From Myoxocephalus aenaeus (taxonomy: Eukaryota; Chordata; Actinopteri; Perciformes; Cottidae), in the NCBI GenBank assembly GCA_038501785.1, contig JBAMJR010000083.1, forward strand, positions 1,064,501 to 1,128,500: 64,000 bases of DNA, read 5' to 3'. A program made the position numbers and the translations under genes. The notes beneath the pieces were generated by a model. That model had not been told where the DNA came from, did not search any database, and was given only the letters and a program-made list of their open reading frames with translations. Position 1 is the first letter of the stretch; every line of letters begins with the position of its first letter. This document shows positions 57,701 through 62,840 of this stretch, piece by piece.

Positions 57701-60700
57701 TGGTGCTGGTCATGTCCATCGGAGGCTTCATCTGCTGGAGGAAGAACAGTACGTATGAGCCAGAGGTTTTTAACATTGAAGAACACCAAAATAGATTTCA
57801 TTTAAATAAAAAACTAGGACACAAAAGAGTTTTTCCCAGGGTTCCTACGGTCATGGAAAACCTGGAAAAGTCCTTGAATTTTAAAATGCTTATTTCCAGG
57901 CCTGGAAAAGTCCTTTTAAAAAAATAAAACCCCAAAGGTTTAGTAAAAGTCATGTAAATGTGTTATATTCATGTGTTCATGACGTTCATTTACGCTGAGT
58001 TTGAAATAATTAATATGCTTTTAAAAGAAAGACTCAGAATATAAGCAGGCATACATACAGGCATCTATATAAATGTTTATTCTTTTAATCAAACTATTGT
58101 CTCATTCATTTGAGTCATTTAAGGTTTACTGTATGCTTTGTGTTCTCATTGTTAGTTTAAATACTACATTTACTCACTTTTTACTGTTTACACCCAGATT
58201 TCACTAAATGTTTGTAATGGACATTTGGGTTTAAGTCCTGGAACAGAGCCGACCATTCAGTCTCTGTTTCACTGGTCAGGAGCCACAATGAACAGAGATG
58301 TTTGTTGTCAATATTTTAACCATTTAGTCATAAAATAATAGGACGCCTCCTGGCTGTCAGTGTGTGAGATGCGGGTCTGGTCTTCATGGATCAGAGACTC
58401 TCAGGTTAAGTGTAGTAACAGTCCATGCTGCCCTGTATCATCTGATGTCTCTGTACTCTCAGTCTCTGGTCAGCGCTCAGATGATTATTGAATATTGAAT
58501 ATTGTTTGTTTGCAGACGCTTGTGAGGTGAAAAGTGAACCCAGTTCTGTGGGAGGAATCCTGGGAAGAATCAGAGGTATGTCATTAACATCACACATATA
58601 AAGAACCAGAGGTATGTCATTAACGTCACACATATAAAGAACCAGAGGTATGTCATTAACATCACACATATAAAGAACCAGAGGTATGTCATTAACATCA
58701 CACATATAAAGAACCAGAGGTATGTCTTTAACATCACACATATAAAGAACCAGAGGTATGTCATTAACATCACACATATAAAGAACCAGAGGTATGTCAT
58801 TAACATCACACATATAAAGAACCAGAGGTATGTCATTAACATCACACATATAAAGAACCAGAGGTATGTCATTAACATCACACATATAAAGAACCAGAGG
58901 TATGTCATTAACATCACACATATAAAGAACCAGAGGTATGTCATTAACATCACACATATAAAGAACCAGAGGTATGTCATTAACATCACACATATAAAGA
59001 ACCAGAGGTATGTCATTAACATCACACATATAAAGAACCAGAGGTATGTCATTAACATCACACATATAAAGAACCAGAGGTATGTCATTAACGTCACACA
59101 TATAAAGAACCAGAGGTATGTCATTAACGTCACACATATAAAGAACCAGAGGTATGTCATTAACGTCACACATATAAAGAACCAGAGGTATGTCATTAAC
59201 ATCACACATATAAAGAACCAGAGGTATGTCATTAACATCACACATATAAAGAACCAGAGGTATGTCATTAACATCACACATATAAAGAACCAGAGGTATG
59301 TCATTAACATCACACATATAAAGAACCAGAGGTATGTCATTAACATCACACATATAAAGAACCAGAGGTATGTCATTAACATCACACATATAAAGAACCA
59401 GAGGTATGTCATTAACATCACACATATAAAGAACCAGAGGTATGTCATTAACATCACACATATAAAGAACCAGAGGTATGTCATTAACATCACACATATA
59501 AAGAACCAGAGGTATGTCATTAACATCACACATATAAAGAACCAGAGGTATGTCTTTAACATCACACATATAAAGAACCAGAGGTATGTCATTAACATCA
59601 CACATATAAAGAACCAGAGGTATGTCTTTAACATCACACATATAAAGAACCAGAGGTATGTCTTTAACATCACACATATAAAGAACCAGAGGTATGTCAT
59701 TAACATCACACATATAAAGAACCAGAGGTATGTCATTAACATCACACATATAAAGAACCAGAGGTATGTCTTTAACATCACACATATAAAGAACCAGAGG
59801 TATGTCATTAACATCACACATATAAAGAACCAGAGGTATGTCATTAACATCACACATATAAAGAACCAGAGGTATGTCATTAACATCACACATATAAAGA
59901 ACCAGAGGTATGTCTTTAACATCACACATATAAAGAACCAGAGGTATGTCAATAACATCACACATATAAAGAACCAGAGGTATGTCATTAACATCACACA
60001 TATAAAGAACCAGAGGTATGTCATTAACATCACACATATAAAGAACCAGAGGTATGTCATTAACATCACACATATAAAGAACCAGAGGTATGTCATTAAC
60101 ATCACACATATAAAGAACCAGAGGTATGTCATTAACATCACACATATAAAGAACCAGAGGTATGTCATTAACATCACACATATAAAGAACCAGAGGTATG
60201 TCTTTAACATCACACATATAAAGAACCAGAGGTATGTCATTAACATCACACATATAAAGAACCAGAGGTATGTCATTAACATCACACATATAAAGAACCA
60301 GAGGTATGTCATTAACATCACACATATAAAGAACCAGAGGTATGTCAATAACATCACATATGAAGAGTTATTGTTACGTTAAGTAGTTTAAAACATGTAG
60401 CGCCCTCTGATGTCACAGCATGTCTACCAGACGGAGGAGACGTTCATAACACAGAAACATTTCAACATTTGAGTTATTTTCATATTGACCGTGACTTCAT
60501 AGAGTTTTAAATCTCTCTAAATCTTCGTGGACCATAACCTGTGCTCCCTGCAGGCAGAGCGGTGGGCGGGCTGAACCTGGGGAACTTCCTGGCGTCCCGT
60601 AAAGGGTACAGCCGGCAGGGCTTCGACCAGCTGAGCACGGAGGGCAGCGACCCGGAGAGGACGGGCGACAGCAGCGACTCGGAGAACGAGGAGTACTCCG

Positions 60701-60729
60701 CTCTGCCGGCGGCGCCCGGCTCCTCCTAG
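19467..60729 (+). CDS. pam: Peptidylglycine alpha-amidating monooxygenase, 25 coding exons (gene-level entry)
   Basis: PAM makes C-terminally amidated peptides in secretory granules. The PHM domain hydroxylates the alpha-carbon of the C-terminal glycine using copper, ascorbate and O2; the PAL domain (zinc) then releases glyoxylate. Joining the 25 exons below gives 2946 nt, 981 aa, with phase kept at every GT/AG junction; human PAM is about 973 aa. Order: signal peptide (1 to about 22), PHM (about 45-355), linker (about 375-485), PAL (about 490-810), acidic/lysine juxtamembrane stretch (850-861), membrane helix (about 876-900), cytosolic tail (901-981). PHM copper ligands seen: H108, H109, H175 and H245, H247, M317. 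PAL residues seen: R517, Y638, M769 and zinc ligands H569, H673, H771 (equivalents of rat R533, Y654, M784, H585, H690, H786). Oddities: linker KK is QK (437-438), and RKRR occurs at 663-666. The introns are loaded with minisatellites. Confidence 0.96.
19673..19743. repeat. (TG)n microsatellite in PAM intron 1
   Basis: About 35 uninterrupted TG units, 100 bp after the exon 1 donor. Confidence 0.97.
19955..20025 (+). mobile_element. tRNA-derived SINE head fragment
   Basis: Contains a pol III A-box-like TGGTAGAGTG and a B-box-like GGTTCAATACC 30-40 nt later, the layout of a tRNA-derived SINE head. No clear body or tail follows. Confidence 0.4.
20480..20529. mobile_element. hAT terminal fragment
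   Basis: Ends AGCGGCAGGTTGCCGACCCC and TG, the usual form of the right end of hAT Charlie-like elements (reverse of CAGGGGTCGGCAACC). The opposite end is not seen nearby. Confidence 0.4.
20592..20712 (+). CDS. pam: PAM coding exon 2 (start of PHM)
   Basis: Residues 36-76. Contains the conserved PHM opening FSLDIRMPGV. The acceptor is set by phase: starting after CTGAAG keeps the frame that leads into SLDIRMPG, while a downstream AG would break it. Donor GCG|GTGAGT, phase 0. The N-terminal half (AQEDVWSDPSD) is not conserved in my memory of mammalian PAM. Confidence 0.88.
21655..23733. repeat. 24/17/15 bp minisatellite in PAM intron 2, about 2.1 kb
   Basis: Units built from GAAGCAGCATCATAACATGT plus C(A/C)T. 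Shorter variants drop the GTC(A/C)T part or the AGCAGC part. At three places the orientation flips (TTGTTATGATGCTGCTTCAG at about 21660, 22360 and 22451) to form large palindromes. Confidence 0.96.
23829..23886 (+). CDS. pam: PAM coding exon 3 (PHM)
   Basis: Residues 77-96, SDTYLCTAFPLPTSRDAYV, matching the mammalian SDTYFCMSMRLP segment. The donor G|GTGAGT is followed within about 6 nt by an 830 bp pyrimidine-rich array. Confidence 0.92.
23892..24722. repeat. Pyrimidine-rich minisatellite in PAM intron 3, 0.83 kb
   Basis: Strings of CTCTCTAC and GTCTCTAC 8-mers with occasional 6-mers (ATCTAC, CTCTAC). Starts about 6 nt after the exon 3 donor. The resulting long plus-strand frame (LRLYVSTS repeats, 23881-24810) is an artefact. 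Confidence 0.96.
25207..25294 (+). CDS. pam: PAM coding exon 4 (PHM, CuH ligands)
   Basis: Residues 96-125. Carries DTVHHMLLFGC; H108 and H109 correspond to two of the three copper-H ligands (rat H107/H108). Acceptor CTCAG, donor TG|GTAAAG, phase 2. Confidence 0.95.
25785..25876 (+). CDS. pam: PAM coding exon 5 (PHM)
   Basis: Residues 125-156. Contains the strongly conserved YAWARNAPPTRLPK run and two cysteines (DCGS, GTCKD) in the region of the PHM disulfides. Acceptor CCAG, donor AAAG|GTAAGT, phase 1. Confidence 0.96.
26653..26745. repeat. (CA)n microsatellite in PAM intron 5
   Basis: About 46 CA units. Confidence 0.97.
26983..27066 (+). CDS. pam: PAM coding exon 6 (PHM, third CuH ligand)
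   Basis: Residues 156-184. LVLQIHYGDVSAFK includes H175, equivalent to rat H172. Acceptor TTTTAG, donor AAAG|GTGAGT, phase 1. Confidence 0.95.
27261..27309 (+). CDS. pam: PAM coding exon 7 (PHM)
   Basis: Residues 184-200, DHHKDCSGVTLRMTSK, matching the conserved DNHKDCSGVSL segment. Short 49 nt exon, donor CT|GTAAGT, phase 2. Confidence 0.94.
27412..27479 (+). CDS. pam: PAM coding exon 8 (PHM)
   Basis: Residues 200-223, LQPFIAGIYLLMSVDTVILP, conserved in PHM. The preceding intron is only 102 bp. Donor G|GTATGT, phase 1. Confidence 0.95.
28471..28551 (+). CDS. pam: PAM coding exon 9 (PHM, CuM ligands)
   Basis: Residues 223-250. Carries FRTHTHHL; H245 and H247 are the two histidine ligands of the catalytic copper (rat H242/H244). 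Acceptor TTCTAG, donor G|GTGAGT, phase 1. Confidence 0.96.
28636..28712 (+). CDS. pam: PAM coding exon 10 (PHM)
   Basis: Residues 250-275, KVVSGYRIRDGKWNLIGRQS, then PQLPQ, highly conserved. Separated from exon 9 by an 84 bp intron. Donor CAG|GTACGT, phase 0. A 3.4 kb minisatellite begins about 70 nt downstream. Confidence 0.96.
28778..32170. repeat. 28/30 bp minisatellite in PAM intron 10, about 3.4 kb
   Basis: More than 100 copies of AGTGGGGTAATATGGTACTA plus TGAGCTCT, with a CT insertion (30 bp) or without (28 bp), and variants TAAACTCT, TGAGCGCT and CTACAGTGG. Starts about 65 nt after the exon 10 donor. Confidence 0.97.
32712..32815 (+). CDS. pam: PAM coding exon 11 (PHM)
   Basis: Residues 276-310. 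AFYPANKEVEVKYGDTIAAR followed by CMFTGEGRTS matches the mammalian block. Donor GG|GTGAGT, phase 2. Confidence 0.95.
33680..33873 (+). CDS. pam: PAM coding exon 12 (PHM, CuM methionine)
   Basis: Residues 310-375. GGTSDDEMCNFYIMYYMD contains M317, the methionine ligand of the catalytic copper (rat M314), and then IPAEANVPIAV, the end of the PHM core. A histidine/methionine-rich stretch (GHMTSMMHMGH) follows. Acceptor CTGCAG, donor G|GTACAA, phase 1. Confidence 0.95.
34107..34166 (+). CDS. pam: PAM coding exon 13 (linker)
   Basis: Residues 375-395, DHQDNKLLLDQSKAEQVLDQ, hydrophilic linker matching the mammalian QGEEEVLEQG end. 60 nt, phase 1 on both sides, so it can be skipped without frame change. 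Confidence 0.85.
34321..34748 (+). mobile_element. Short TIR transposon family D, copy 2 (PAM intron 13)
   Basis: 428 bp, begins CAGGGTTCCTACGGTCATGG and ends TTTATGAACCCTG. Flanked by an exact 6 bp duplication TATTTA (34315-34320 and 34749-34754). No coding capacity. Confidence 0.87.
35456..36815. repeat. 59 bp minisatellite in PAM intron 13, about 23 copies
   Basis: Unit runs from TTAGTCCTGATGGACAGGTG through GTACCTTCATGGTAGCTCCT to CCATCAGTGTGAATG. Identical in consensus to the array at 55440. It ends in a SINE-like tail at 36818. Confidence 0.96.
36816..36885 (+). mobile_element. Tail of a tRNA-derived teleost SINE
   Basis: CTTTGAGTGGTCGGAAGACT then AGAAAAGATCTATACAAGTA and CAGTTTATTTACC resembles the 3' end I recall for common fish SINE-like repeats (GCTTTGAGTGGTCGGAAGAC ... 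GCGCTATATAAATGCAG). The 59 bp array upstream looks like an expanded piece of the same element's body. Confidence 0.5.
36886..37950. other. Intron 13 sequence with possible pseudogene/transposon debris on the minus strand
   Basis: Minus-strand frames at 37053-37381 read as a charged protein-like sequence (IVLQSILRCSKVPGRRLPRK and VYRVQLSDIKQELKRKYETR) that I cannot identify; they are offset in frame. The stretch 37540-37860 resembles a repeated fish sequence. No intact gene. Confidence 0.3.
37995..38354 (-). pseudogene. LINE reverse transcriptase fragment, degenerate
   Basis: The minus strand encodes KLFIQLRDRRLSTTLCDWIL followed by YFLRVRPHP, a decayed form of the fish LINE reverse transcriptase segment LRDLGLSTxLCDWILDFLTGRP. 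The rest is frameshifted. Relic only. Confidence 0.5.
38355..39054. other. Rest of intron 13
   Basis: A 150-codon minus-strand frame (38822-38370) is present but resembles nothing I know and may belong to the same decayed LINE insertion. The last 60 nt give the pyrimidine tract of exon 14. Confidence 0.3.
39055..39318 (+). CDS. pam: PAM coding exon 14 (PHM-PAL linker, cognate of alternatively spliced exon A)
   Basis: Residues 395-483. Starts GDLYAFMSTLLGQSK and ends with VRDRVHRFHQLEAT, both recognisable in the mammalian exon A region. 264 nt with phase 1 on both sides. The mammalian Lys-Lys cleavage site before DLG is Gln-Lys here (QQKDLG, 436-440), and I see no other Lys/Arg pair in the exon. 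Confidence 0.88.
39777..39860. repeat. (TG)n microsatellite in PAM intron 14
   Basis: About 34 TG units, then TGTGTCAT variants. Confidence 0.96.
39960..41213. other. Intron 14, AT-rich with transposon end
   Basis: A CpG cluster at 40385-40415 and a hAT-type end (GACCCAGCCCTAG, ending about 41127) are the only features seen. Confidence 0.35.
41214..41257. repeat. (TG)n forming the polypyrimidine tract of PAM exon 15
   Basis: About 22 TG units running directly into the acceptor AG at 41258-41259. Confidence 0.96.
41260..41386 (+). CDS. pam: PAM coding exon 15 (start of PAL)
   Basis: Residues 483-525. GQVSGLALDSDANLVIFHRG followed by DHHWG opens the PAL beta-propeller; R517 is the cognate of catalytic rat R533. 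The acceptor TAG is abutted directly by a (TG)n repeat (41214-41257) instead of a normal pyrimidine tract. Donor AG|GTAATA, phase 2. Confidence 0.94.
41749..41865 (+). CDS. pam: PAM coding exon 16 (PAL)
   Basis: Residues 525-564. QGPIQQSTILVVDLAKGNIL matches mammalian GPIEEDTILVIDPNNAEIL. The acceptor TCTCTTAG is chosen because it keeps the frame and begins with the conserved SFNS motif. Donor AT|GTAAGT, phase 2. Confidence 0.93.
41981..42053 (+). CDS. pam: PAM coding exon 17 (PAL, zinc ligand)
   Basis: Residues 564-588, MFYLPHGITTDRENNYWVTD then VALHQ. H569 is the cognate of zinc ligand rat H585. The preceding intron is 115 bp. Donor CAG|GTACGT, phase 0; a 6.7 kb minisatellite starts about 145 nt later. 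Confidence 0.96.
42199..48898. repeat. 26 bp minisatellite in PAM intron 17, about 6.7 kb and 257 copies
   Basis: Unit GGTCACATGACATCTATTGT plus CCTTCC. Two main forms alternate in the core: TCACATGAC and TCACGCGAC. A third form reads TAGTGACATGACA. The first 0.8 kb is mostly CCTCCTGGTCACATG (no CpG), the rest mostly CCTTCCGG. The many plus-strand frames (HLLSFRSRDIYCPSGH repeats) are artefacts. Confidence 0.97.
48886..48895. promoter_or_regulatory. Palindromic GTCACGTGAC (CLEAR / E-box type site)
   Basis: The final unit of the array carries the exact 10 bp palindrome GTCACGTGAC, the consensus bound by TFEB/TFE3/MITF and USF factors. The motif is seen; function is unknown. Confidence 0.45.
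49040..49250 (+). CDS. pam: PAM coding exon 18 (PAL, catalytic Tyr)
   Basis: Residues 589-659. HFCQPTDVAVDPQTGDVFVS then DGYCNARILKFS; Y638 is the cognate of catalytic rat Y654. GC-rich third positions. Acceptor CCTCAG, donor CAG|GTAGGA, phase 1. Confidence 0.96.
49251..50151. other. PAM intron 18
   Basis: Contains a CACACACG-type repeat (49265-49308) close to the donor, a 25 bp tandem repeat (about 49873-50048, unit TGAGGTTGTGTTAGAAGTGT plus AGACC) and a (CT)n run (50050-50120) 30 nt upstream of exon 19. Confidence 0.85.
50152..50355 (+). CDS. pam: PAM coding exon 19 (PAL, zinc ligand; RKRR insertion)
   Basis: Residues 659-727. VCVADRENGRIQCF and FAISYSPAG are conserved; H673 in IPHSL is the cognate of zinc ligand rat H690. 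The exon starts GSSDRKRRVPFQIPHS, where mammals have an uncharged SSPRPGQFSVPHS-type loop. The RKRR at 663-666 fits the furin consensus. Acceptor preceded by a (CT)n tract. Donor G|GTGAGG, phase 1. Confidence 0.95.
50515..51410 (+). mobile_element. hAT (Charlie/ZBED-like) remnant with transposase C-terminal fragment
   Basis: Ends CAGACCTGGGCA ... TTGCCCACCCCTG are inverted repeats of Charlie type. The interior frame 50866-51093 reads LLDLYSSLKEENFPHMRRPA then QKMLVLFGSTDMRTNILVMK, matching the hATC dimerisation region (usual form SLKEENFPHMRRHAQKMLVL). It lacks the catalytic part, so it is dead. Possible target duplication TCTTAGAC/ATCTAGAC is imperfect. Confidence 0.75.
51463..51522. repeat. 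(TG)n upstream of PAM exon 20
   Basis: About 29 TG units with one TTTG interruption, ending 3 nt before the exon. Confidence 0.97.
51526..51641 (+). CDS. pam: PAM coding exon 20 (PAL)
   Basis: Residues 727-765. DGLIFAVNGESPYRSTPLRG followed by FVIDYSTMDILDTFNP matches the mammalian FLFAVNGKPYFGDQEPVQGF segment. 116 nt, so skipping shifts the frame. The acceptor AAG follows a (TG)n repeat directly and the donor AAG|GTAATC is followed after 6 nt by a (CA)n repeat. Confidence 0.92.
51649..51725. repeat. (CA)n downstream of PAM exon 20
   Basis: About 38 CA units starting 8 nt after the exon 20 end. Confidence 0.97.
52447..53035. repeat. 34 bp minisatellite in PAM intron 20, about 17 copies
   Basis: Unit ACCAGTCAACCTGGACACAT plus GTTTCAGTGTCTTT. 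Six consecutive units carry CACACG in place of CACATG; otherwise nearly identical. Confidence 0.97.
54060..54172. repeat. 12 bp tandem repeat in PAM intron 20
   Basis: About nine copies of GGACCAGGTCTG with minor changes. Translated it gives GPGLGPGL in a long chance frame (53788-54327). Confidence 0.9.
54204..54607 (-). pseudogene. Possible pseudogene fragment in PAM intron 20
   Basis: Two overlapping minus-strand frames (54607-54380 and 54401-54204) look like one protein-like sequence broken by a frameshift: FSGRLYVNKGKKPQKDNREQ ... then KTEERLKKIKKSLRG-type lysine-rich helix. I cannot identify it. Confidence 0.25.
55005..55101 (+). CDS. pam: PAM coding exon 21 (PAL catalytic Met and zinc His)
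   Basis: Residues 766-798. FKMPHDIVESSDGSVFVGDA contains M769 and H771, cognates of rat M784 and H786. Acceptor TTTGCAG, donor A|GTAAGC, phase 1. Confidence 0.95.
55308..55358 (+). CDS. pam: PAM coding exon 22 (end of PAL)
   Basis: Residues 798-815, KLHRSVKKAGIEVQELD, matching mammalian HRSVKKAGIEVQEI. 51 nt, phase 1 on both sides. Donor G|GTAAGT; a 59 bp minisatellite starts about 80 nt downstream. Confidence 0.94.
55415..55440 (+). mobile_element. tRNA-derived SINE head at start of the intron 22 array
   Basis: GTGGTTCAGTGGTAGAGCAG matches the 5' part (A box) of a tRNA-Gly-like SINE head. It leads straight into the 59 bp array. Confidence 0.5.
55440..56870. repeat. 59 bp minisatellite in PAM intron 22, about 24 copies
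   Basis: Same consensus as the array at 35456. Followed by CCTTGAGTGGTCGCTATATG and AGTAGAAGTCCATTTAA, the SINE tail. Confidence 0.96.
57482..57748 (+). CDS. pam: PAM coding exon 23 (juxtamembrane and transmembrane)
   Basis: Residues 815-904. Encodes a luminal stalk, a run of seven Glu and four Lys (851-861), then the helix ALPAVISTLLLVPLVLVMSI and GGFICW, and a stop-transfer RK. The KKKK is in the position of the mammalian juxtamembrane EKKK site used to release soluble PAL. Acceptor TATAG fixed by phase, donor A|GTACGT. 267 nt with phase 1 on both sides, so skipping would give secreted PAM as known in mammals. Confidence 0.92.
57837..58235 (+). mobile_element. Short TIR transposon family D, copy 3 (PAM intron 23, 3' truncated)
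   Basis: Begins CAGGGTTCCTACGGTCATGG and follows copy 2 closely until about 58235, where the right terminal repeat is missing. A duplicated CCTGGAAAAGTCCTT segment is seen in the first 75 bp. Confidence 0.82.
58516..58575 (+). CDS. pam: PAM coding exon 24 (cytosolic tail)
   Basis: Residues 904-924, NACEVKSEPSSVGGILGRIR, matching the spacing of mammalian SSGRVLGRFRG. 60 nt, phase 1 on both sides. The last ~11 nt and the donor G|GTATGT are the first copy of the 36 bp repeat that fills intron 24. Confidence 0.92.
58565..60357. repeat. 36 bp minisatellite at the exon 24 / intron 24 junction, about 50 copies
   Basis: Unit AAGAACCAGAGGTATGTCAT plus TAACATCACACATATA. The first copy begins in the last ~11 nt of exon 24 (AAGAATCAGAG). 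Because 36 is a multiple of 3, long open frames run through it on the minus strand (58406-60357); they are artefacts. Confidence 0.97.
60554..60729 (+). CDS. pam: PAM coding exon 25 (C-terminal tail, stop)
   Basis: Residues 924-981 and TAG. VGGLNLGNFLASRKGYSRQG, FDQLSTEGSD and an acidic end EEYSALPAAPGSS. The mammalian tail has the same LNLGNFFASRKGYS and STEGSD blocks, which carry trafficking and phosphorylation sites. Acceptor CTGCAG. Confidence 0.97.
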
Positions 60730-62820
60730 GCTGCTCTCTCATCGTCTGTACACCTGTTGTGTTAGCTGCCAATCGTATTGTTTATATATTTAATATGTTG
60801 TGTATATACAAATGATTTAGCGTAATTTGAATATTTTATTTAATGAACCTGCCATCTTGAGACAGCCTTGTTGGCCCGATGCCCACAGATTGTTCCCCTC
60901 ATCAAACTGGCCTTCAGTGATCATGACGTCAGCTTCAGCCTTAAGACCAGAGCTAGACCGTCACCATCAAGGTTTAGAAAAGAATCTGTGAAAGTCTTGA
61001 GACGAGTCATTTTGTAAACCGTGAAAACAGACCGAAGCCCATTGCTAGATTTTAATTTTAATTCATACCAAACTTCACAAAATGACTTTCTATGACTGAA
61101 GTCATTCAGGGCTCCGTCGTCATGGCGACGCTGCGAGCAGCACCTGCAGCAGGTGACGTCGGCTCTTAAAGAGCAGCTGCTGTCTGCTGGCTCCTCCTCA
61201 GACGCAGAGAAACACAATGTGGATGCACACTGTACCTTTAAGGCCGTCGCGCTTCATAACAGTTCCATCCAGCTGAGAGACGGTCCAGTCAGCTCCAACG
61301 TGTTAGTGTGGACTTGATGTGATGAAGTAAAGCGTGTGTTCAGTGTGCCGCTCTGCTCTGTGCAGACAACTCTGACTCCTGTATCTCCAGCTGCGTGAAG
61401 ACGAGCCCTGTGGTTTTTCACGACATCTCAATATCTGAACAAGAATTAAATTAGGCAGGATTAATTATGGTTTATTCATTGTGATTTTAAAAAGATATGG
61501 TTTAACAACATTGATATAGCATTTAGTTTGACTGGATGCATCCTCACGTACATGACTATCGTACATGTAGTGAAGCACACAGCGTTAGTGCAATAGATGT
61601 TTCAGTTCACTAACATTTCATTTTGTGCCTTTTTACGTCTGTTTTGCCTTTTTTCAGCACCGCCATTACAACATGAACCACAGCTGCTGCTTTAGAGCTT
61701 TACTGTTGATTTATCTTCCATTCACGTGACCAGAAAAGGGATATTATTATATGTATATTTGCGTGTGTGTGTGTGTGTGTGCGTGTGTGTGTGTGCACGA
61801 TGCCAATCAAACAGCCAAGTGTCTGCACTGTAACTATTAAATGAAACTCACAAACTTCCAACAACATGAAGAAGCAACATGGATTGAGGAACGGTTCCTT
61901 ACAGAACGTGTTCTAGCTTAACGGAACCACACCGTCGTCATCAGGAGGTTTTTAGCTCTTTACCAACAATTCCTTTATCTTTGTGTTCTCTCTTTCCAAA
62001 GCAAGCTGCTCTCTCAGAACTCACTTTGTTATGAATCCAAAAGACATTATTGTTGTTTAGTCTGCACCGCATGGCCTGACACTGAGGCTGAGACTAAAAG
62101 AATATGTTTCTCTTTGATTAATCCGGCTGGTCAATCGTTTCATCTCTAAAATGTATTCATCGTCATTCCCCTGAGCTCAAATTGAAATGTTAAAATATCT
62201 TGTTTTGTTGGACTATCAGTCCAAACCAAAAGATATAGATGACAGACACGTATTCAGATGTGAGAAGCTGAACCAGTGAATGTTTACAAGTTTTGCTTAA
62301 ATGATTCATCAATATTCAAAATAGTTGCAGAGGAATTTTCTTTCAGTTAAAAATAATTTGTATTCACTATGATGAAGAAATGTCTAAAGCACAGCAGCAT
62401 TGTTAGCTTAATGTTAGCTTCGCTGTGACATGAAGAATATAATTAGCAGCAAACAGATTCAACCCACTGGTGTGGTTCTGTTTATTAATAAAGATAATCC
62501 ACAACTCTTTAAAACACACAGACAACACAAACAGTGGGAGAGGATGCTGCTGCTCACCAGAATATTCACTTTAATTCTGTATCCTCAGGTTACATGACAT
62601 CATGTATTCTCAGACCCTCATCAAATATTTCAGTTTCTATCAATATATATTATAGCTACATATCTGTATTTGTCATAAACTTTGTATGAATCATTTCCTA
62701 AATGGCATGCCATAGAAATTGCATTTCCAATGTTTACGCGTGAGCTATCTGATATTTATTTTGACACTGGTTTTGCTGCAAGAGTACTATTTTCAGTAAC
62801 TATGTTATTTGTGTAATAAA
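60730..62820 (+). other. pam: PAM 3' UTR (inferred)
   Basis: About 2.1 kb of AT-rich, non-coding sequence from the stop to the AATAAA at 62815. It includes a (TG)n run near 61762-61795. No convincing ORF or splice structure is seen. The extent is inferred from the polyadenylation signal only. Confidence 0.5.
62815..62820 (+). terminator. pam: Polyadenylation signal AATAAA, likely for PAM
   Basis: Canonical AATAAA followed 20-30 nt later by GTGTGTTTATT, a GT-rich downstream element. Another AATAAA near 62487 could give a shorter 3' end. Confidence 0.5.
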
Positions 62821-62840
62821 GTATCTGCAAAGCATCACAG

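Noticed and set aside
57749..57927. Read-through of exon 23 as an alternative C-terminus
   Set aside because: The frame continues 60 codons past the donor into the family D transposon, but the GTACGT donor and the in-phase exons 24-25 explain the tail.
58406..60357. Long minus-strand ORFs of 639 and 595 codons
   Set aside because: They are read-through of the 36 bp tandem repeat, whose length is a multiple of three, so open frames extend for ever. The peptide is a 12-residue repeat with no domain.
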